Source of the DNA: Methylococcales bacterium
GTDB lineage: Bacteria > Pseudomonadota > Gammaproteobacteria > Methylococcales > Methylomonadaceae
Direction: 5' to 3'
DNA length: 64,000 bases
Assembly (NCBI GenBank): GCA_028707085.1
Contig: JAQTUW010000013.1
Span: 1 to 64,000, forward strand
Shown here: positions 36,144 to 45,231 of the stretch, piece by piece
Position numbering within the stretch: the first letter of the stretch is position 1
Layout of the letters: each line of letters opens with the position of its first letter
Translations under genes and position numbers: made by a program
The notes under the pieces: model-generated
What the model saw: the letters and a program-made list of their open reading frames with translations, nothing else
The model's database searches: none
Told to the model about the DNA's origin: nothing

Positions 36144-37076
36144 ATGAGTGCGTTAATCTGTGGCTCCATGGCTTATGACAGCATTATGGTGTTCCGCGAC
36201 AAATTCAGGAACCACATTTTGCCGGACAAGATGCATATCCTGAACGTGTCTTTTCTGGTGCCGGTCATGCGCCGCGAATATGGCGGATGCGCCGGAAATA
36301 TTGCCTATAATCTGAAGTTGCTGCAGGAAGAGCCTCTGATCATGGCCACAGTAGGCCATGATTTCGAACCTTATGCGCAATGGCTCAGCCAGCGCGGCAT
36401 CAGCACCCGGCATATCATGGTGATGGACGACCACTATACCGGCCAAGCCTATATCACCACCGACGAAGACGATAACCAGATTACCGCATTCCATCCCGGC
36501 GCGATGAATTATTCCCATCATAACGTCGTACCGCCAAACGAAGACATCTGCATCGGCATCGTTTCGCCAGATGGTAAACAGGGCATGCAGGAACATGCCG
36601 AACAGTTTGCCGAACTGGGCATCCCGTTTATCTTTGACCCCGGCCAGGGCATGCCGATGTTCAATGGCGAAGAGTTATTACATTTTCTGGATCTGGCCAG
36701 CTACGCAACCTTCAACGATTATGAAGCGGAACTGGTACAAGAGCGCACAGGACTGACTCTGAAGCACATTGCCGAAAAAGTGGATGCACTGATTATTACC
36801 CTAGGCGGCAAAGGCTCCAGAATTTACACCGGTGGCCAGTGCCTGGACATTCCTGCGGTCGAAGTCGGACAGGTGCTGGATCCGACCGGCTGCGGCGACG
36901 CCTACCGGGCAGGCCTGCTGTATGGGCTAATGAACGATTACGACTGGGAGGTCACCGGACGCATAGCCTCTTTGCTGGGCGGCATAAAAATCGAACACAA
37001 TGGCACCCAAAATCATCTGTTTACCCTGTCCGAGTTCAAACAGCGTTATCAAGACACTTTCGGGTCATCATTTTGA
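36144..37076 (+). CDS. PfkB-family carbohydrate/nucleoside kinase
   Basis: A 310-residue ribokinase-like protein. YGGCAGNIAYNL near residue 47 is the substrate-binding GG signature and DPTGCGDAYRAGLLYG near 250 holds the catalytic Asp and anion hole of the PfkB family. FNDYEAELVQERTG and TLGGKGSRIY are also conserved. Adenosine kinase-like proteins of this subgroup are common in methylotrophs and ammonia oxidisers, but the substrate cannot be read from sequence. AAGGA lies 6 bases before the ATG. Its stop overlaps the mazG TTG start. Confidence 0.88.
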   Translation: MSALICGSMAYDSIMVFRDKFRNHILPDKMHILNVSFLVPVMRREYGGCAGNIAYNLKLLQEEPLIMATVGHDFEPYAQWLSQRGISTRHIMVMDDHYTGQAYITTDEDDNQITAFHPGAMNYSHHNVVPPNEDICIGIVSPDGKQGMQEHAEQFAELGIPFIFDPGQGMPMFNGEELLHFLDLASYATFNDYEAELVQERTGLTLKHIAEKVDALIITLGGKGSRIYTGGQCLDIPAVEVGQVLDPTGCGDAYRAGLLYGLMNDYDWEVTGRIASLLGGIKIEHNGTQNHLFTLSEFKQRYQDTFGSSF

Positions 37077-37879
37077 ATTTAAGCAAAACCCGCGAACTTC
37101 TAGCGCTGATGGCGCAACTCCGCAATCCCGACACGGGTTGCGCCTGGGACATAAAACAGGATTTCAACAGCCTGATACCCTACACCATCGAAGAAGCCTA
37201 CGAAGTCGCAGACGCCATAGAGCGCAACGATTTTGACGATTTGCGCGGCGAACTGGGTGATTTGCTGCTGCAGGTGGTTTTCCACGCACGAATTGCCGAA
37301 GAACGGGGGCTGTTCGATTTCGAACAGGTGGCGGCGGCAATTGCCGAAAAACTGGTCAAACGTCATCCACATGTGTTTGCCGGTATCCGCTATGAAACTG
37401 ACGAGCAGCGCCAGCAAGCCTGGGAAGAGGCCAAGGCGGTTGAAAGACGCCAGAAAAACGCCGGGCAAACGCCGGAAAGCGTCCTGGCGGGTGTTGCCGC
37501 CAGCCTGCCTGCATTGGTGCAATGCGAAAAAATTCAAAATCGGGCCGCCAGTCACGGCTTTGACTGGCCGGAAGTGGAGCCGGTATTCGCTAAGGTTCGG
37601 GAAGAATTGCAAGAGGTTCACGAAGCCTGGCAGTCCGGCAACCAGCCGCATATCCAGGAAGAAATCGGCGATTTACTGCTGGTAACCGTCAATCTGGCCC
37701 GGCATCTGAAAGTTAACCCGGAAATCGCCTTAAAACAGGCCACTAAAAAGTTCACCCGCCGTTTCAACCATATCGAACACCAAGTGGAAAACGCCGGCCG
37801 AACGCTACGCGACTGTCAACTGGCGGAACTCGATAGCCTATGGAATGAAGCCAAACGGCTGGAAAAGCCATCGGCTTAG
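37073..37879 (+). CDS. mazG: Nucleoside triphosphate pyrophosphohydrolase MazG
   Basis: A 268-residue MazG with the two tandem all-alpha domains. GCAWDIKQDFNSLIPYTIEEAYEV is the N-terminal signature, ELGDLLLQVVFHA and EIGDLLLVTVNLARHL give the paired EExxE/ExxD metal sites, and KRHPHVFAG links the domains. The start is the TTG at 37073-37075, which gives MNLSKTRELLALM in line with the family and overlaps the PfkB stop as TTGA; no ATG fits. It hydrolyses NTPs to NMP and PPi. Confidence 0.93.
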   Translation: MNLSKTRELLALMAQLRNPDTGCAWDIKQDFNSLIPYTIEEAYEVADAIERNDFDDLRGELGDLLLQVVFHARIAEERGLFDFEQVAAAIAEKLVKRHPHVFAGIRYETDEQRQQAWEEAKAVERRQKNAGQTPESVLAGVAASLPALVQCEKIQNRAASHGFDWPEVEPVFAKVREELQEVHEAWQSGNQPHIQEEIGDLLLVTVNLARHLKVNPEIALKQATKKFTRRFNHIEHQVENAGRTLRDCQLAELDSLWNEAKRLEKPSA

Positions 37880-37921
37880 TTTCCGCACGGCCCCCTCCTA
37901 CATTCACCCCTGTGACAGGAC

Positions 37922-38209
37922 ATGAATAAAACTACCGGATATGTATTGCTTGCCGCCGGTTTGCTGTATGGCTTGCCTGGAAACAGCGCCGAGCTGCTAG
38001 GCAGAATCTCGGACGAGACGGCTGTTCCCACCGCGCAGGAAACTGAAACCGCCCCTACCAACAAACCCAGGGTGACCTACAGGGTAATCTGTTCCGCTCA
38101 GGACGAAGGCGAAGCATCCCCGGAATGCGGCCAACCGCCAGTAGAGGATTATCTGGATTTGCAGCCCGCCTCAAGAAAAAGCAAAAACCGGCGCCCGCAA
38201 GGTCACTGA
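37922..38209 (+). CDS. Small exported protein of unknown function
   Basis: A 95-residue protein with a plausible signal peptide (residues 1-23, GYVLLAAGLLYGLPGNSAE) and a short polar mature part with two cysteines (near 57 and 69) and a basic tail. I do not recognise it. The AGGA element sits almost against the ATG, a poor spacing, so translation is uncertain. It lies 42 bases after mazG on the same strand and converges with the response regulator gene. Confidence 0.5.
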   Translation: MNKTTGYVLLAAGLLYGLPGNSAELLGRISDETAVPTAQETETAPTNKPRVTYRVICSAQDEGEASPECGQPPVEDYLDLQPASRKSKNRRPQGH

Positions 38210-38239
38210 TAACAGCCATCGCCGCCTTGGCCTGACGTG

Positions 38240-39622
38240 TTACTTGCAGCGCAAATTATACTTCTGAACCCGGTAGCGTAGGGTTTCGCGGGTGGTGCCC
38301 AGCATTCTGGCGGCCGCAGTCACATTTTCGTCAGTACGGTTCAGCACTTCCTGAATCAGATATTTTTCAATATCATTGAGGCTCAGACTGCCGTCCAGCG
38401 GCAGAAATATGCCGTTTCCAGTCGCATGTTCGACCGGTTTGCTGGAAATATTGGGCAACTGCAGCCACTGCTCTGGAAAATGTTCGTCGGTAGACAATAA
38501 TACGCAACGCTCTAGAACATTACGCAATTCGCGAATATTGCCCGGCCAATCGTAACGTTTCAGCATATCCCAGGCCTGTTGGGAAATAATCCTGACATTC
38601 TTGGCGGATTTGCGGTTGCTGTCGGCAATAAACCGCGGCACCAGTTCATCCAGATCTTCCTTGCGTTCCCGCAAAGCTGGAACCCGCAAACTCATGACAT
38701 TCAGACGATGGTACAGGTCGCTACGAAACAGGCCCTGCTCCACCTTCTGTATCAGATCCAGATTGGTGGCGGCAATAATCTGTACATCAATGGCAATCAG
38801 GCTTTCGCCGCCTAGGCGGCGGATACAAAAATCCTCCACAGCTTTTAACAGTTTGGTCTGTAAATCCAGATCCATTTCACCGATTTCATCCAGAAACAGC
38901 GTGCCGGTGTGGGCCTGTTCGAAAAGGCCGCGATGCCGCTTCTTGGCGCCGGTAAAAGCACCGGCTTCGTAGCCAAACAACTCCGACTCCAGCAAATCCC
39001 TGGGCAAGGCCGCACAATTGACTTCTATCAGCGGCGCAAGCGCACGGCTGCCGGTGCAGTGCAGGATTCTGGCGATCAGCCCCTTGCCGGTACCGGTTTC
39101 GCCGGTGATAATCAGGCTGGAAAACGGTACGTTGGCCATTTGCGAGATCATGTTGCGCAAGGACGTTGCAACCTGGCTTTTACCTATCAGGGCCTCAACA
39201 GTATGTCGGCTATTCTGGGCAATCATCTGATCCTGCAGGCGACGTTGCGCCCTGGCGCTACGCGCCGCGCCCTCCACCAGTAAATTCAGACGCTCCAGTT
39301 CGCAGGGCTTTTCCACAAAATCATACGCCCCCAGCCGCACAGCCCTGACCGAATCGGCGACACTGCCGTAACCAGTCAGAAAGACCCACTCACTGCTGCT
39401 GATTTTATTCTTGATCCTTTCCAGCAGATCCAGAGCATTGCCGTCGGGCAGATTCATATCCGACAGTACCACCAGAGGATCGATAGCCTGTTGCGACAAA
39501 TGCCTTTCCGCCTCCCGAATGGATTTGGTTACCGTGGTCTCCCAACCGCGCTTGCTGAAAAACCGGGCCAGTTCGGAACCCAACAGTTCTTCATCTTCAA
39601 TAATTAATATAGTATCTGACAT
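38240..39622 (-). CDS. NtrC-family sigma-54-dependent response regulator
   Basis: A 460-residue regulator in three parts. The receiver domain (1-125) has ILIIEDEEL, the phosphoacceptor in [11 protein letters not shown] and EKPCEL. The AAA+ domain (about 140-375) has GETGTGKG, the sigma-54 contact GAFTGA, and [10 protein letters not shown]. The C-terminal Fis-type helix-turn-helix (about 420-460) has [23 protein letters not shown] at 39622 begins the receiver. The gene follows a CDF transporter gene by 5 bases, and a histidine kinase gene lies beyond that. The three are probably one operon; the targets are unknown. Confidence 0.92.
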   Translation of the reverse strand: MSDTILIIEDEELLGSELARFFSKRGWETTVTKSIREAERHLSQQAIDPLVVLSDMNLPDGNALDLLERIKNKISSSEWVFLTGYGSVADSVRAVRLGAYDFVEKPCELERLNLLVEGAARSARAQRRLQDQMIAQNSRHTVEALIGKSQVATSLRNMISQMANVPFSSLIITGETGTGKGLIARILHCTGSRALAPLIEVNCAALPRDLLESELFGYEAGAFTGAKKRHRGLFEQAHTGTLFLDEIGEMDLDLQTKLLKAVEDFCIRRLGGESLIAIDVQIIAATNLDLIQKVEQGLFRSDLYHRLNVMSLRVPALRERKEDLDELVPRFIADSNRKSAKNVRIISQQAWDMLKRYDWPGNIRELRNVLERCVLLSTDEHFPEQWLQLPNISSKPVEHATGNGIFLPLDGSLSLNDIEKYLIQEVLNRTDENVTAAARMLGTTRETLRYRVQKYNLRCK

Positions 39623-39627
39623 AGGCT

Positions 39628-40569
39628 TTAATGACGCCAAGAGGCGATATCCTCGATTGGTTCCAGATGAGTGTCAATATCGATGTTGTCGAATAATGAC
39701 ATGATATGCAGTTCCATGGTTTCCACCAGATCATGGCCCTGCTGAACAGTCCAGTCGCCGGGAACCAGAACATGTACCGACATGAACCGTCTGGCTCCCG
39801 CATAGCGACTGCGGAAGGCATGATAAATAATGTGGTCGGAGGCGACAAACTGTTCCAGCACGGCAATAATGGCGGCCTGTTCCTCCGCCGGTAACGCCGC
39901 GTCCATTAATCCGGAAATTGTCCGCCGGATCAGTTGCAAACCTGCCAGCAGGATGTTGACCGCCACCAGCATGGCGATGACGGGATCGAGAATTTCCCAG
40001 CCGTTCATACCCAGTTTACCGGCCAGAACTCGCGTGGTTTCAAAATGATTGCCGATTGAAATTGCGGCAATGCCGATCAGTATGCCCACTGTCGTCCAGA
40101 CATCAGTCATCAGGTGCCGACCATCGGACTCCAAGGTAATGGATCGGCGGAGCATACCGACATGAATCAGAATTCTGGCCACAAACAGATTGATCAGGGA
40201 AGCAAAAACCGAAATGGCTATGCCGACGTCCAGCTTTTGCAAGGTAACCGGATGCTCCATGCGCTCCACTGCCGACCAGATGATGCTGAAGGCCGCCAGC
40301 AAAATCATGATGCCCTCCGCGCCGCTGGAAAAATATTCGATTTTCTCGTGGCCGTAGGCATGCCGATGATCGGGCGGACGGGCGGCGATACTGAGAACGA
40401 ACAGCATGATGACAGCCGCAACCAGGTTAATCACCGATTCTAGCGCATCGGACAAAAGGCCGACAGAATCGGTAAGCCAGTATGCATAGCTTTTCAGGGC
40501 AATGGTGGACATTGCTGTCGCCAGAGACAGCCAGCCATAAAGCGTTAGTGATTTTTGTTTGGCAGTCAT
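39628..40569 (-). CDS. Cation diffusion facilitator (CDF) transporter
   Basis: A 313-residue CDF protein with six membrane helices (1-210) and a cytoplasmic ferredoxin-like domain. Helix 2 has TDSVGLLSDALESVINLV, with an Asp/Glu-containing metal site, and RPPDHRHAYGHEKIEYFSS is the His-rich loop of the Zn/Fe-CDF (FieF-like) subgroup. Helix 5 carries SDGRHLMTDVWTTVG with HxxxD. It exports divalent metal such as zinc, iron or manganese in exchange for protons; which one is not clear. ATG at 40569 matches the family start. It is sandwiched between a kinase and a regulator gene. Confidence 0.92.
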   Translation of the reverse strand: MTAKQKSLTLYGWLSLATAMSTIALKSYAYWLTDSVGLLSDALESVINLVAAVIMLFVLSIAARPPDHRHAYGHEKIEYFSSGAEGIMILLAAFSIIWSAVERMEHPVTLQKLDVGIAISVFASLINLFVARILIHVGMLRRSITLESDGRHLMTDVWTTVGILIGIAAISIGNHFETTRVLAGKLGMNGWEILDPVIAMLVAVNILLAGLQLIRRTISGLMDAALPAEEQAAIIAVLEQFVASDHIIYHAFRSRYAGARRFMSVHVLVPGDWTVQQGHDLVETMELHIMSLFDNIDIDTHLEPIEDIASWRH

Positions 40570-40685
40570 TAAGGTCAATATTTCAAGACAGGCGGATAGT
40601 CTACCAGAGTTAGCGTAACCGGCCGATGGCGTATTGCCTTGGCGCCGCAAATTTCAATATTTCAAACGCTACCCGCCGCACATCC

Positions 40686-42116
40686 TCATGCAATCGGCAG
40701 ACTGACGGAGACACAAGCATGCCCGGGCGGAATGTTCTGTAACTGCAGGCGGCCATGATGATCCTTGACAAAACGCTGCACCATGGCCAACCCCAGGCCG
40801 CTGCCGCCATCCTTCAGACTGACGAAGGGGCGAATGCCGTGCCGCAAAAAATCCTCGCTGAAGCCCGGCCCGGAATCGGTAATCGTCATGAACAGGCGAT
40901 TATTGGCATGAGTAGCGACCACTCTGATTTCGCCGCTGTTCGGGCCTATGGCCTGAATCGAATTCAACAGCAGGTTTAAAACCATCTGCCTAAACTCGCT
41001 CTCCGGTAAAAAGGCATACAATTGCGGTTCAATATCATAGCTAAAGTGAATATTTTCCTGCGCCTGATATTTCAACAGCATCAGCAGCTCCTCCAGTACC
41101 TGACGAATATTGATTTTTTGCGACGATTCCGCGCTGTTGCAGGCCGAAGCCAGCAAATCGTTGAGATTTCGCGTCAACCGCTGCACTTCCTGATAAACCA
41201 GATGCATTCTCTCGGCCAGATCGGTATCGGAACATTCCTGCAACATGTTTTCCAGAGCGAACTGGATACTGGCCAGAGGATTGCGCAACTCGTGAGCCGT
41301 GCTGGCCGCCAGTTCCGCCACCGCCGCCAGTCGTTCCGCCTTGGCGAGCTGCTGGCTCAGATCCAGCAAGGCATGGCTGGTCTGCCTGACCTTGAATTCC
41401 AGCGCAGTCGTATAAGTAAGATGTTCCTGCTCCAGTTCTTTTAATCTTGACACCAAATGGTTGTAACGGTCGAACAGCGAATGCAGCAGCGGATCGGTGG
41501 TGTCTTTGGCAATCGGCCTCATTTCCCCTTCGGCCAGACGGGAAAGCAATTCTTTTAAGGAGTCCAGCGGCTCGAGCACATTGGATCTAAAAAAATTATG
41601 CCCGACCCAAAATAACAGTAGCGGTAAAACAATGGCCAATTGCAATTCCAGTTGATTATCGTCCTTGACGCTACTCAGCAGCTTTTCCTCTTCGGTCGCC
41701 TGCTTGTCGAGCACCTGCTCGATCACTTCCAAAGCCCGCAACATGCTGGACTGGTCGCCCGGTACAGCCAGGGCAAACACATTTTGCAGGGCTTCCAAAT
41801 CCAGCGGCACAGGAAAAACCTGATTGTTCTGAGACAGAATATCCAGCAACTGGCTGCGGACATCGGCAATATCATTTGCCTCCGCCACACCGGTCGCCTT
41901 ATGCGAGGAGAGTTTCAATTGCAACTCCAGCAGTTCGAAAATGGTTTTTTCCATATGCCGGCTGCGGACTATGCCGTCTTCTATGGTATGAATACGCTGA
42001 GCATTCACCCATGTCAGCCGGCCGATCGCCAGCAACTCGCCAATGACCAGCAATCCCAGGACGACGCTGACAAAAATAACAGGGCGGAACAGTAGCTGAC
42101 GCATGGTGGGTTTCAT
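40686..42116 (-). CDS. Membrane sensor histidine kinase
   Basis: A 476-residue kinase. Helix 1 (about 12-33), a mostly helical periplasmic sensor of about 120 residues, helix 2 (about 158-178), a HAMP-like linker, a coiled coil (about 225-265), then the phosphoacceptor motif STAHELRNPLASIQFALE. The ATPase domain shows LLLNSIQAIGPNSG, TDSGPGF and GSGLGLAMVQRFV. No metal-binding His/Cys cluster is seen in the sensor part. ATG at 42116 is preferred; another is 12 bases downstream. It lies 116 bases upstream of the CDF gene and probably partners the NtrC-type regulator. Confidence 0.9.
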   Translation of the reverse strand: MKPTMRQLLFRPVIFVSVVLGLLVIGELLAIGRLTWVNAQRIHTIEDGIVRSRHMEKTIFELLELQLKLSSHKATGVAEANDIADVRSQLLDILSQNNQVFPVPLDLEALQNVFALAVPGDQSSMLRALEVIEQVLDKQATEEEKLLSSVKDDNQLELQLAIVLPLLLFWVGHNFFRSNVLEPLDSLKELLSRLAEGEMRPIAKDTTDPLLHSLFDRYNHLVSRLKELEQEHLTYTTALEFKVRQTSHALLDLSQQLAKAERLAAVAELAASTAHELRNPLASIQFALENMLQECSDTDLAERMHLVYQEVQRLTRNLNDLLASACNSAESSQKINIRQVLEELLMLLKYQAQENIHFSYDIEPQLYAFLPESEFRQMVLNLLLNSIQAIGPNSGEIRVVATHANNRLFMTITDSGPGFSEDFLRHGIRPFVSLKDGGSGLGLAMVQRFVKDHHGRLQLQNIPPGHACVSVSLPIA

Positions 42117-42347
42117 AATGGCGGCCTGAATGTAGAGGGTGAAAATGTAAGCGGACAACGATTTTTGCCGTGCCCGCCAAATTAACACGCCAAACGTAAA
42201 CAAATCCATCTGAAACGATGAAGAATCTCAAAAACAGGGCTTTGTGCTACAGATCGGCAGGCGGATCCTGCTCTTTTTTAAGTGTTTTTGGCGCAGGAAA
42301 GAGCGGCGGGGATACAGGTAGACAATTTGCTTAGGCTGGAATTTATT

Positions 42348-43661
42348 CTAGAGGACGGTAATCCGATATTTCTGCCGCAATCGGTTTTGCAGGATTTGCC
42401 AACAACGAATCGCCGGGTTCGCCGCCAGTATGGCAATTAATGGCAACACAGAAACATGATATCGGGCCACGGCCAGAAAAAACAAATGCGGTAAAATGTA
42501 AACAATCAGCGCCATCGGCAGCAGACTGGCGTAACGGTTGCTTCTTACAGCCAGCACGCTACCCCATACCAGGAAAATAACCAGCGGCAGGGTCACAATA
42601 TAATTCAAATAAACCGAGGTTTGCGTCCGGCCCAGAAACCAGAACGCCCAAAAGTTATGGATGACTGCTTTAATGATCAGCTCCGGTGAGCGCTTATATT
42701 CATCGACACCAAGACGCCATAGTTCATTATAAAATTTTACTTCATCCGCAGGCGAATAAAATTGCGGAAAAAAGGCGTCATGGGTTTTCAGGTTCATGCC
42801 ATGGGCAATCACAAGCTGCTTTCCCGAAGCCTCGCCTAGCACATCAGCGGAATCTCTACCGCTATCAAGATTTTTGATCAGTTCCACCCCCTGAAATAGC
42901 ACCAGCCCACCTACGGTCATTGTCGGCACGAATTGACCGGATATCTGATAATTCCTGACTATCCACGGCGACATAACGATTACAGAGACAAATCCCGCCA
43001 CAAAAAAGCGCAGCAGCAATGCGCCAACGGATAAGCCTTTCGGGCGCCAGTAGCAAATCATCGCCACCATAGCCGGAAAATAAATGCTGATAGAACTCCT
43101 GACCAGCATGGTCAATCCGAACAACAGCCCAAAAAGCAGAAAGTTTCTCCAACGGGGATCATCCAGAATTTGATAGGACAAAGCAATGCAGCCGCTGAAA
43201 CACAGCATCAGCGTACACTCGAAGCCGGCACGGGTTTCGGCTATCAACACCCCGGGATAAAGCAGAAATATCAGGCAGGCGGCAATTGAAACCTGTCTCT
43301 CGCCGAACAATCGATCGGCAATGCGATAGACAATTAAACCGGTCGCCAATGACATGAAGAATTGCACGATTTGCACGGCAAAAATATTTTTCCCAAATAA
43401 AAGAAAGATGCCTGCAAGCACAAACACAAAGCCCGGCGTTCTCAGCATGGTAAGGCTGGTGTCGTCGTTTATTCGATAACCTTTGCCGGCAATCAGGTTG
43501 GATGCGATCGAGTCGTAATGATCAGGAAAATTACCCGCCATATAATGATTGCCCAATAAACCCAGTATCCATGGACTAAAAGCCAAAAACGCAAATTTGA
43601 AAACAATAACGCCAACAAACAAAAAACTTACCGCTGGAAATTTTCCTAATAAAAAGTTCAT
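42348..43661 (-). CDS. GT39-like multispanning membrane glycosyltransferase
   Basis: A 437-residue protein with about 10-11 membrane helices. The luminal loop after helix 1 has DHYDSIASNLIAGKGYR, an acidic motif typical of the PMT/ArnT (GT-C) superfamily, and LRTPGFVFVLAGIFLLFG, a conserved pattern of the group. RYHVSVLPLIAILAA near the C-terminus also fits. Such enzymes transfer sugars from polyprenyl-phosphate donors on the periplasmic face. No lipid A or oligosaccharide gene cluster adjoins, so the acceptor is unknown. Confidence 0.8.
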   Translation of the reverse strand: MNFLLGKFPAVSFLFVGVIVFKFAFLAFSPWILGLLGNHYMAGNFPDHYDSIASNLIAGKGYRINDDTSLTMLRTPGFVFVLAGIFLLFGKNIFAVQIVQFFMSLATGLIVYRIADRLFGERQVSIAACLIFLLYPGVLIAETRAGFECTLMLCFSGCIALSYQILDDPRWRNFLLFGLLFGLTMLVRSSISIYFPAMVAMICYWRPKGLSVGALLLRFFVAGFVSVIVMSPWIVRNYQISGQFVPTMTVGGLVLFQGVELIKNLDSGRDSADVLGEASGKQLVIAHGMNLKTHDAFFPQFYSPADEVKFYNELWRLGVDEYKRSPELIIKAVIHNFWAFWFLGRTQTSVYLNYIVTLPLVIFLVWGSVLAVRSNRYASLLPMALIVYILPHLFFLAVARYHVSVLPLIAILAANPAIRCWQILQNRLRQKYRITVL

Positions 43662-43893
43662 AAATTTTTATTTTGCGTGGTCAGTATTTAAGATTCGCAA
43701 GACAGATTTCGGTTTTTTCATCGCCTTAATCCGCCTCGTTCCATGAATGGCAATGCCGTTAAATTAAGAAAAAAATGGCTTTTATTTGATCTCATTACCC
43801 CGGAAGAGCGCAGGTTGCCGGTTATTTTAAGCCCCTTGGTATGAAACATAGAGCGGCGACGACCTTGCCGGTTTTTTAATTGGACGCCTCCAG

Positions 43894-43928
43894 GAACCTG
43901 TCCGAGAAACCGGCCTTCGACAAGGCGC
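43894..43928 (-). repeat. Dispersed intergenic repeat, copy C
   Basis: On the minus strand: GCGCCTTGTCGAAGGCC then GGTTTCTCGGACAGGTTCCT. It shares GCGCC, GAAGGC and TCGGACAGG-TCCT in order with copy A, and CGAAG-C-CGGTT with copy B. It lies 3' of the metallopeptidase gene and in its orientation. Confidence 0.5.
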
Positions 43929-43994
43929 TGCCGAGCGAAACGGCCAAGGCCGTGTTTTTCGAGTATTCCTGACAAGCAATGAGTATAGGACAGC

Positions 43995-44019
43995 AATAAA
44001 CAAATTGCTATTGTTTATT
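43995..44019. repeat. Perfect AT-rich inverted repeat
   Basis: AATAAACAA (43995-44003) and TTGTTTATT (44011-44019) form a perfect 9-bp inverted repeat around ATTGCTA. The symmetry and AT content suit a dimeric protein's binding site; no T tract on either side suggests a terminator. Confidence 0.45.
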
Positions 44020-44203
44020 AAGTTAAGTATTTGTGACAATTGCCCTTAATTAGCCGCTAGGCAATCGGCAGAAACAGCATGCAACAGGCTTATATCTCGA
44101 CTATTCGCCAGGCGTTTAATCTGTGCTATTTAAAAATTTTATTCTTCGATTCCCGGCGGTAAAAACCACGATAGGCGGCAAGCCTGACTCGATTCCGAAC
44201 TCG

Positions 44204-45193
44204 CTACACCCGACCTGTTTTAACCCATCTTTCAATAAAACGCAGTTTGGATTCAACAGTAGCGTTAATCACAAACGGATAAGGATCTCCAACCCCCATA
44301 CTGCGATTCAAGGCATTTAAAACCACTGAAAACCGCTTCCAGATGCACAGCCATTCCGTAAAATCATCGCCGGCCATCTCCAGATTGACCAGGTCAAAAG
44401 TACAGGCGGTTTCCAGCGTTTCGCAGATATGCAGGTAATGCGCCCAGCATTCAGCCCAGTCTTCCAGCGGATGAGCACTAGCGTAAGCACTAATAAAATG
44501 ATTCTGCCAGTCGCTACGCGCGCCATGCCGGTAAAAATACTTCAGGGCAGCCTGATAGTCCTGGCGGTCATCGCCGAAAATCTGCCGGAAAGCACCGAGC
44601 GTCTGATTTTCCGCCGCCAGTTGCATCCAGTAATAATGCCCCATTTCATGGCGAAAATGGCCCAGCAAGGTTCGATAGGCCTCCTTCATTTTGTGCTGGG
44701 CTGCGCTACGGTAACTGTCGTCCGCCTCGGCGGCATTGATGGTGATCACCCCTCCAGCATGCCCGGTATACACCATATCCAGTTTGCTCAACCGGTTGCT
44801 GCGTCTGTCTTCCAGAAAATCGAACAACAAGGGCGAAACCAATTCTCCGAAAAATCGGTCGGGAATCGCCAGTTGCAAACGCAACAGCATATAGAACGCC
44901 CGGCGCTTGGTGGCCTCCAGTCTAGCCCAGCGCTGCAGATTATTATTGACGCCCAGATTGGGAATGGTACGGGTCAGGCGACAGGCCAGGCACTGGCTGT
45001 TGGCGTCCGTATTGCGAACCAGCCAGTTGCAATTCAGATTCGAGCGATGCGCGCATACCCGGTACGGGCTGAATTTTTCCAGCTTGATCACAGTCTGCTG
45101 TTCAGGTATGAAGCCCAAAATCCCAAAACAGACGTTGCAGAAAATATTTTCAAAAAACACTTCATTGCCGCAACGGCAGTAAAAACGCTTCAT
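44204..45193 (-). CDS. Zinc-ribbon putative metallopeptidase
   Basis: A 329-residue soluble protein. The N-terminal 75 residues carry paired Cys motifs (FYCRCGNEVFFENIFCNVC, then CAHRSNLNC and CLAC), a zinc-ribbon pattern. The catalytic-like motif is HFRHEMGHYYW near residue 180, an HExxH zincin site, with conserved acidic residues downstream (HPLEDWAECWAHYLHI) that could supply the third ligand. This resembles the putative zinc-binding metallopeptidase family (Peptidase_Mx). Substrate and role are unknown. It lies 38 bases after the ABC-F gene on the same strand. Confidence 0.8.
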   Translation of the reverse strand: MKRFYCRCGNEVFFENIFCNVCFGILGFIPEQQTVIKLEKFSPYRVCAHRSNLNCNWLVRNTDANSQCLACRLTRTIPNLGVNNNLQRWARLEATKRRAFYMLLRLQLAIPDRFFGELVSPLLFDFLEDRRSNRLSKLDMVYTGHAGGVITINAAEADDSYRSAAQHKMKEAYRTLLGHFRHEMGHYYWMQLAAENQTLGAFRQIFGDDRQDYQAALKYFYRHGARSDWQNHFISAYASAHPLEDWAECWAHYLHICETLETACTFDLVNLEMAGDDFTEWLCIWKRFSVVLNALNRSMGVGDPYPFVINATVESKLRFIERWVKTGRV

Positions 45194-45231
45194 AAGCTCG
45201 GAGTCAGCCGAATGCTATGCATGAAGCTACC

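Larger units (their letters stand above)
43662..44203. other. Intergenic region with repeats
   Basis: The largest gap in the window, 542 bases, AT-rich and without convincing coding potential. It holds a dispersed repeat copy (43894-43928), a perfect 9-bp inverted repeat (43995-44019) and a direct repeat TTGCCGGTT at 43813 and 43865, each followed by T/A-rich sequence. A 92-codon open frame on the minus strand at 43718-43996 has no recognisable features and overlaps these repeats, so I do not call it a gene. Confidence 0.5.

Noticed and set aside
36839..37072. N-terminal extension of MazG
   Set aside because: It lies within the PfkB gene in another frame; the family start is the TTG at 37073.
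42250..42300. Terminator hairpin between the GT39-like gene and the kinase gene
   Set aside because: Inverted repeats GCTCTTT/AAAGAGC and CCTGC/GCAGG are present but compete with each other and no T tract follows on the relevant strand.
43718..43996. 92-codon minus-strand reading frame in the large gap
   Set aside because: No start signal, no domain, and it overlaps the dispersed repeat and inverted repeats.
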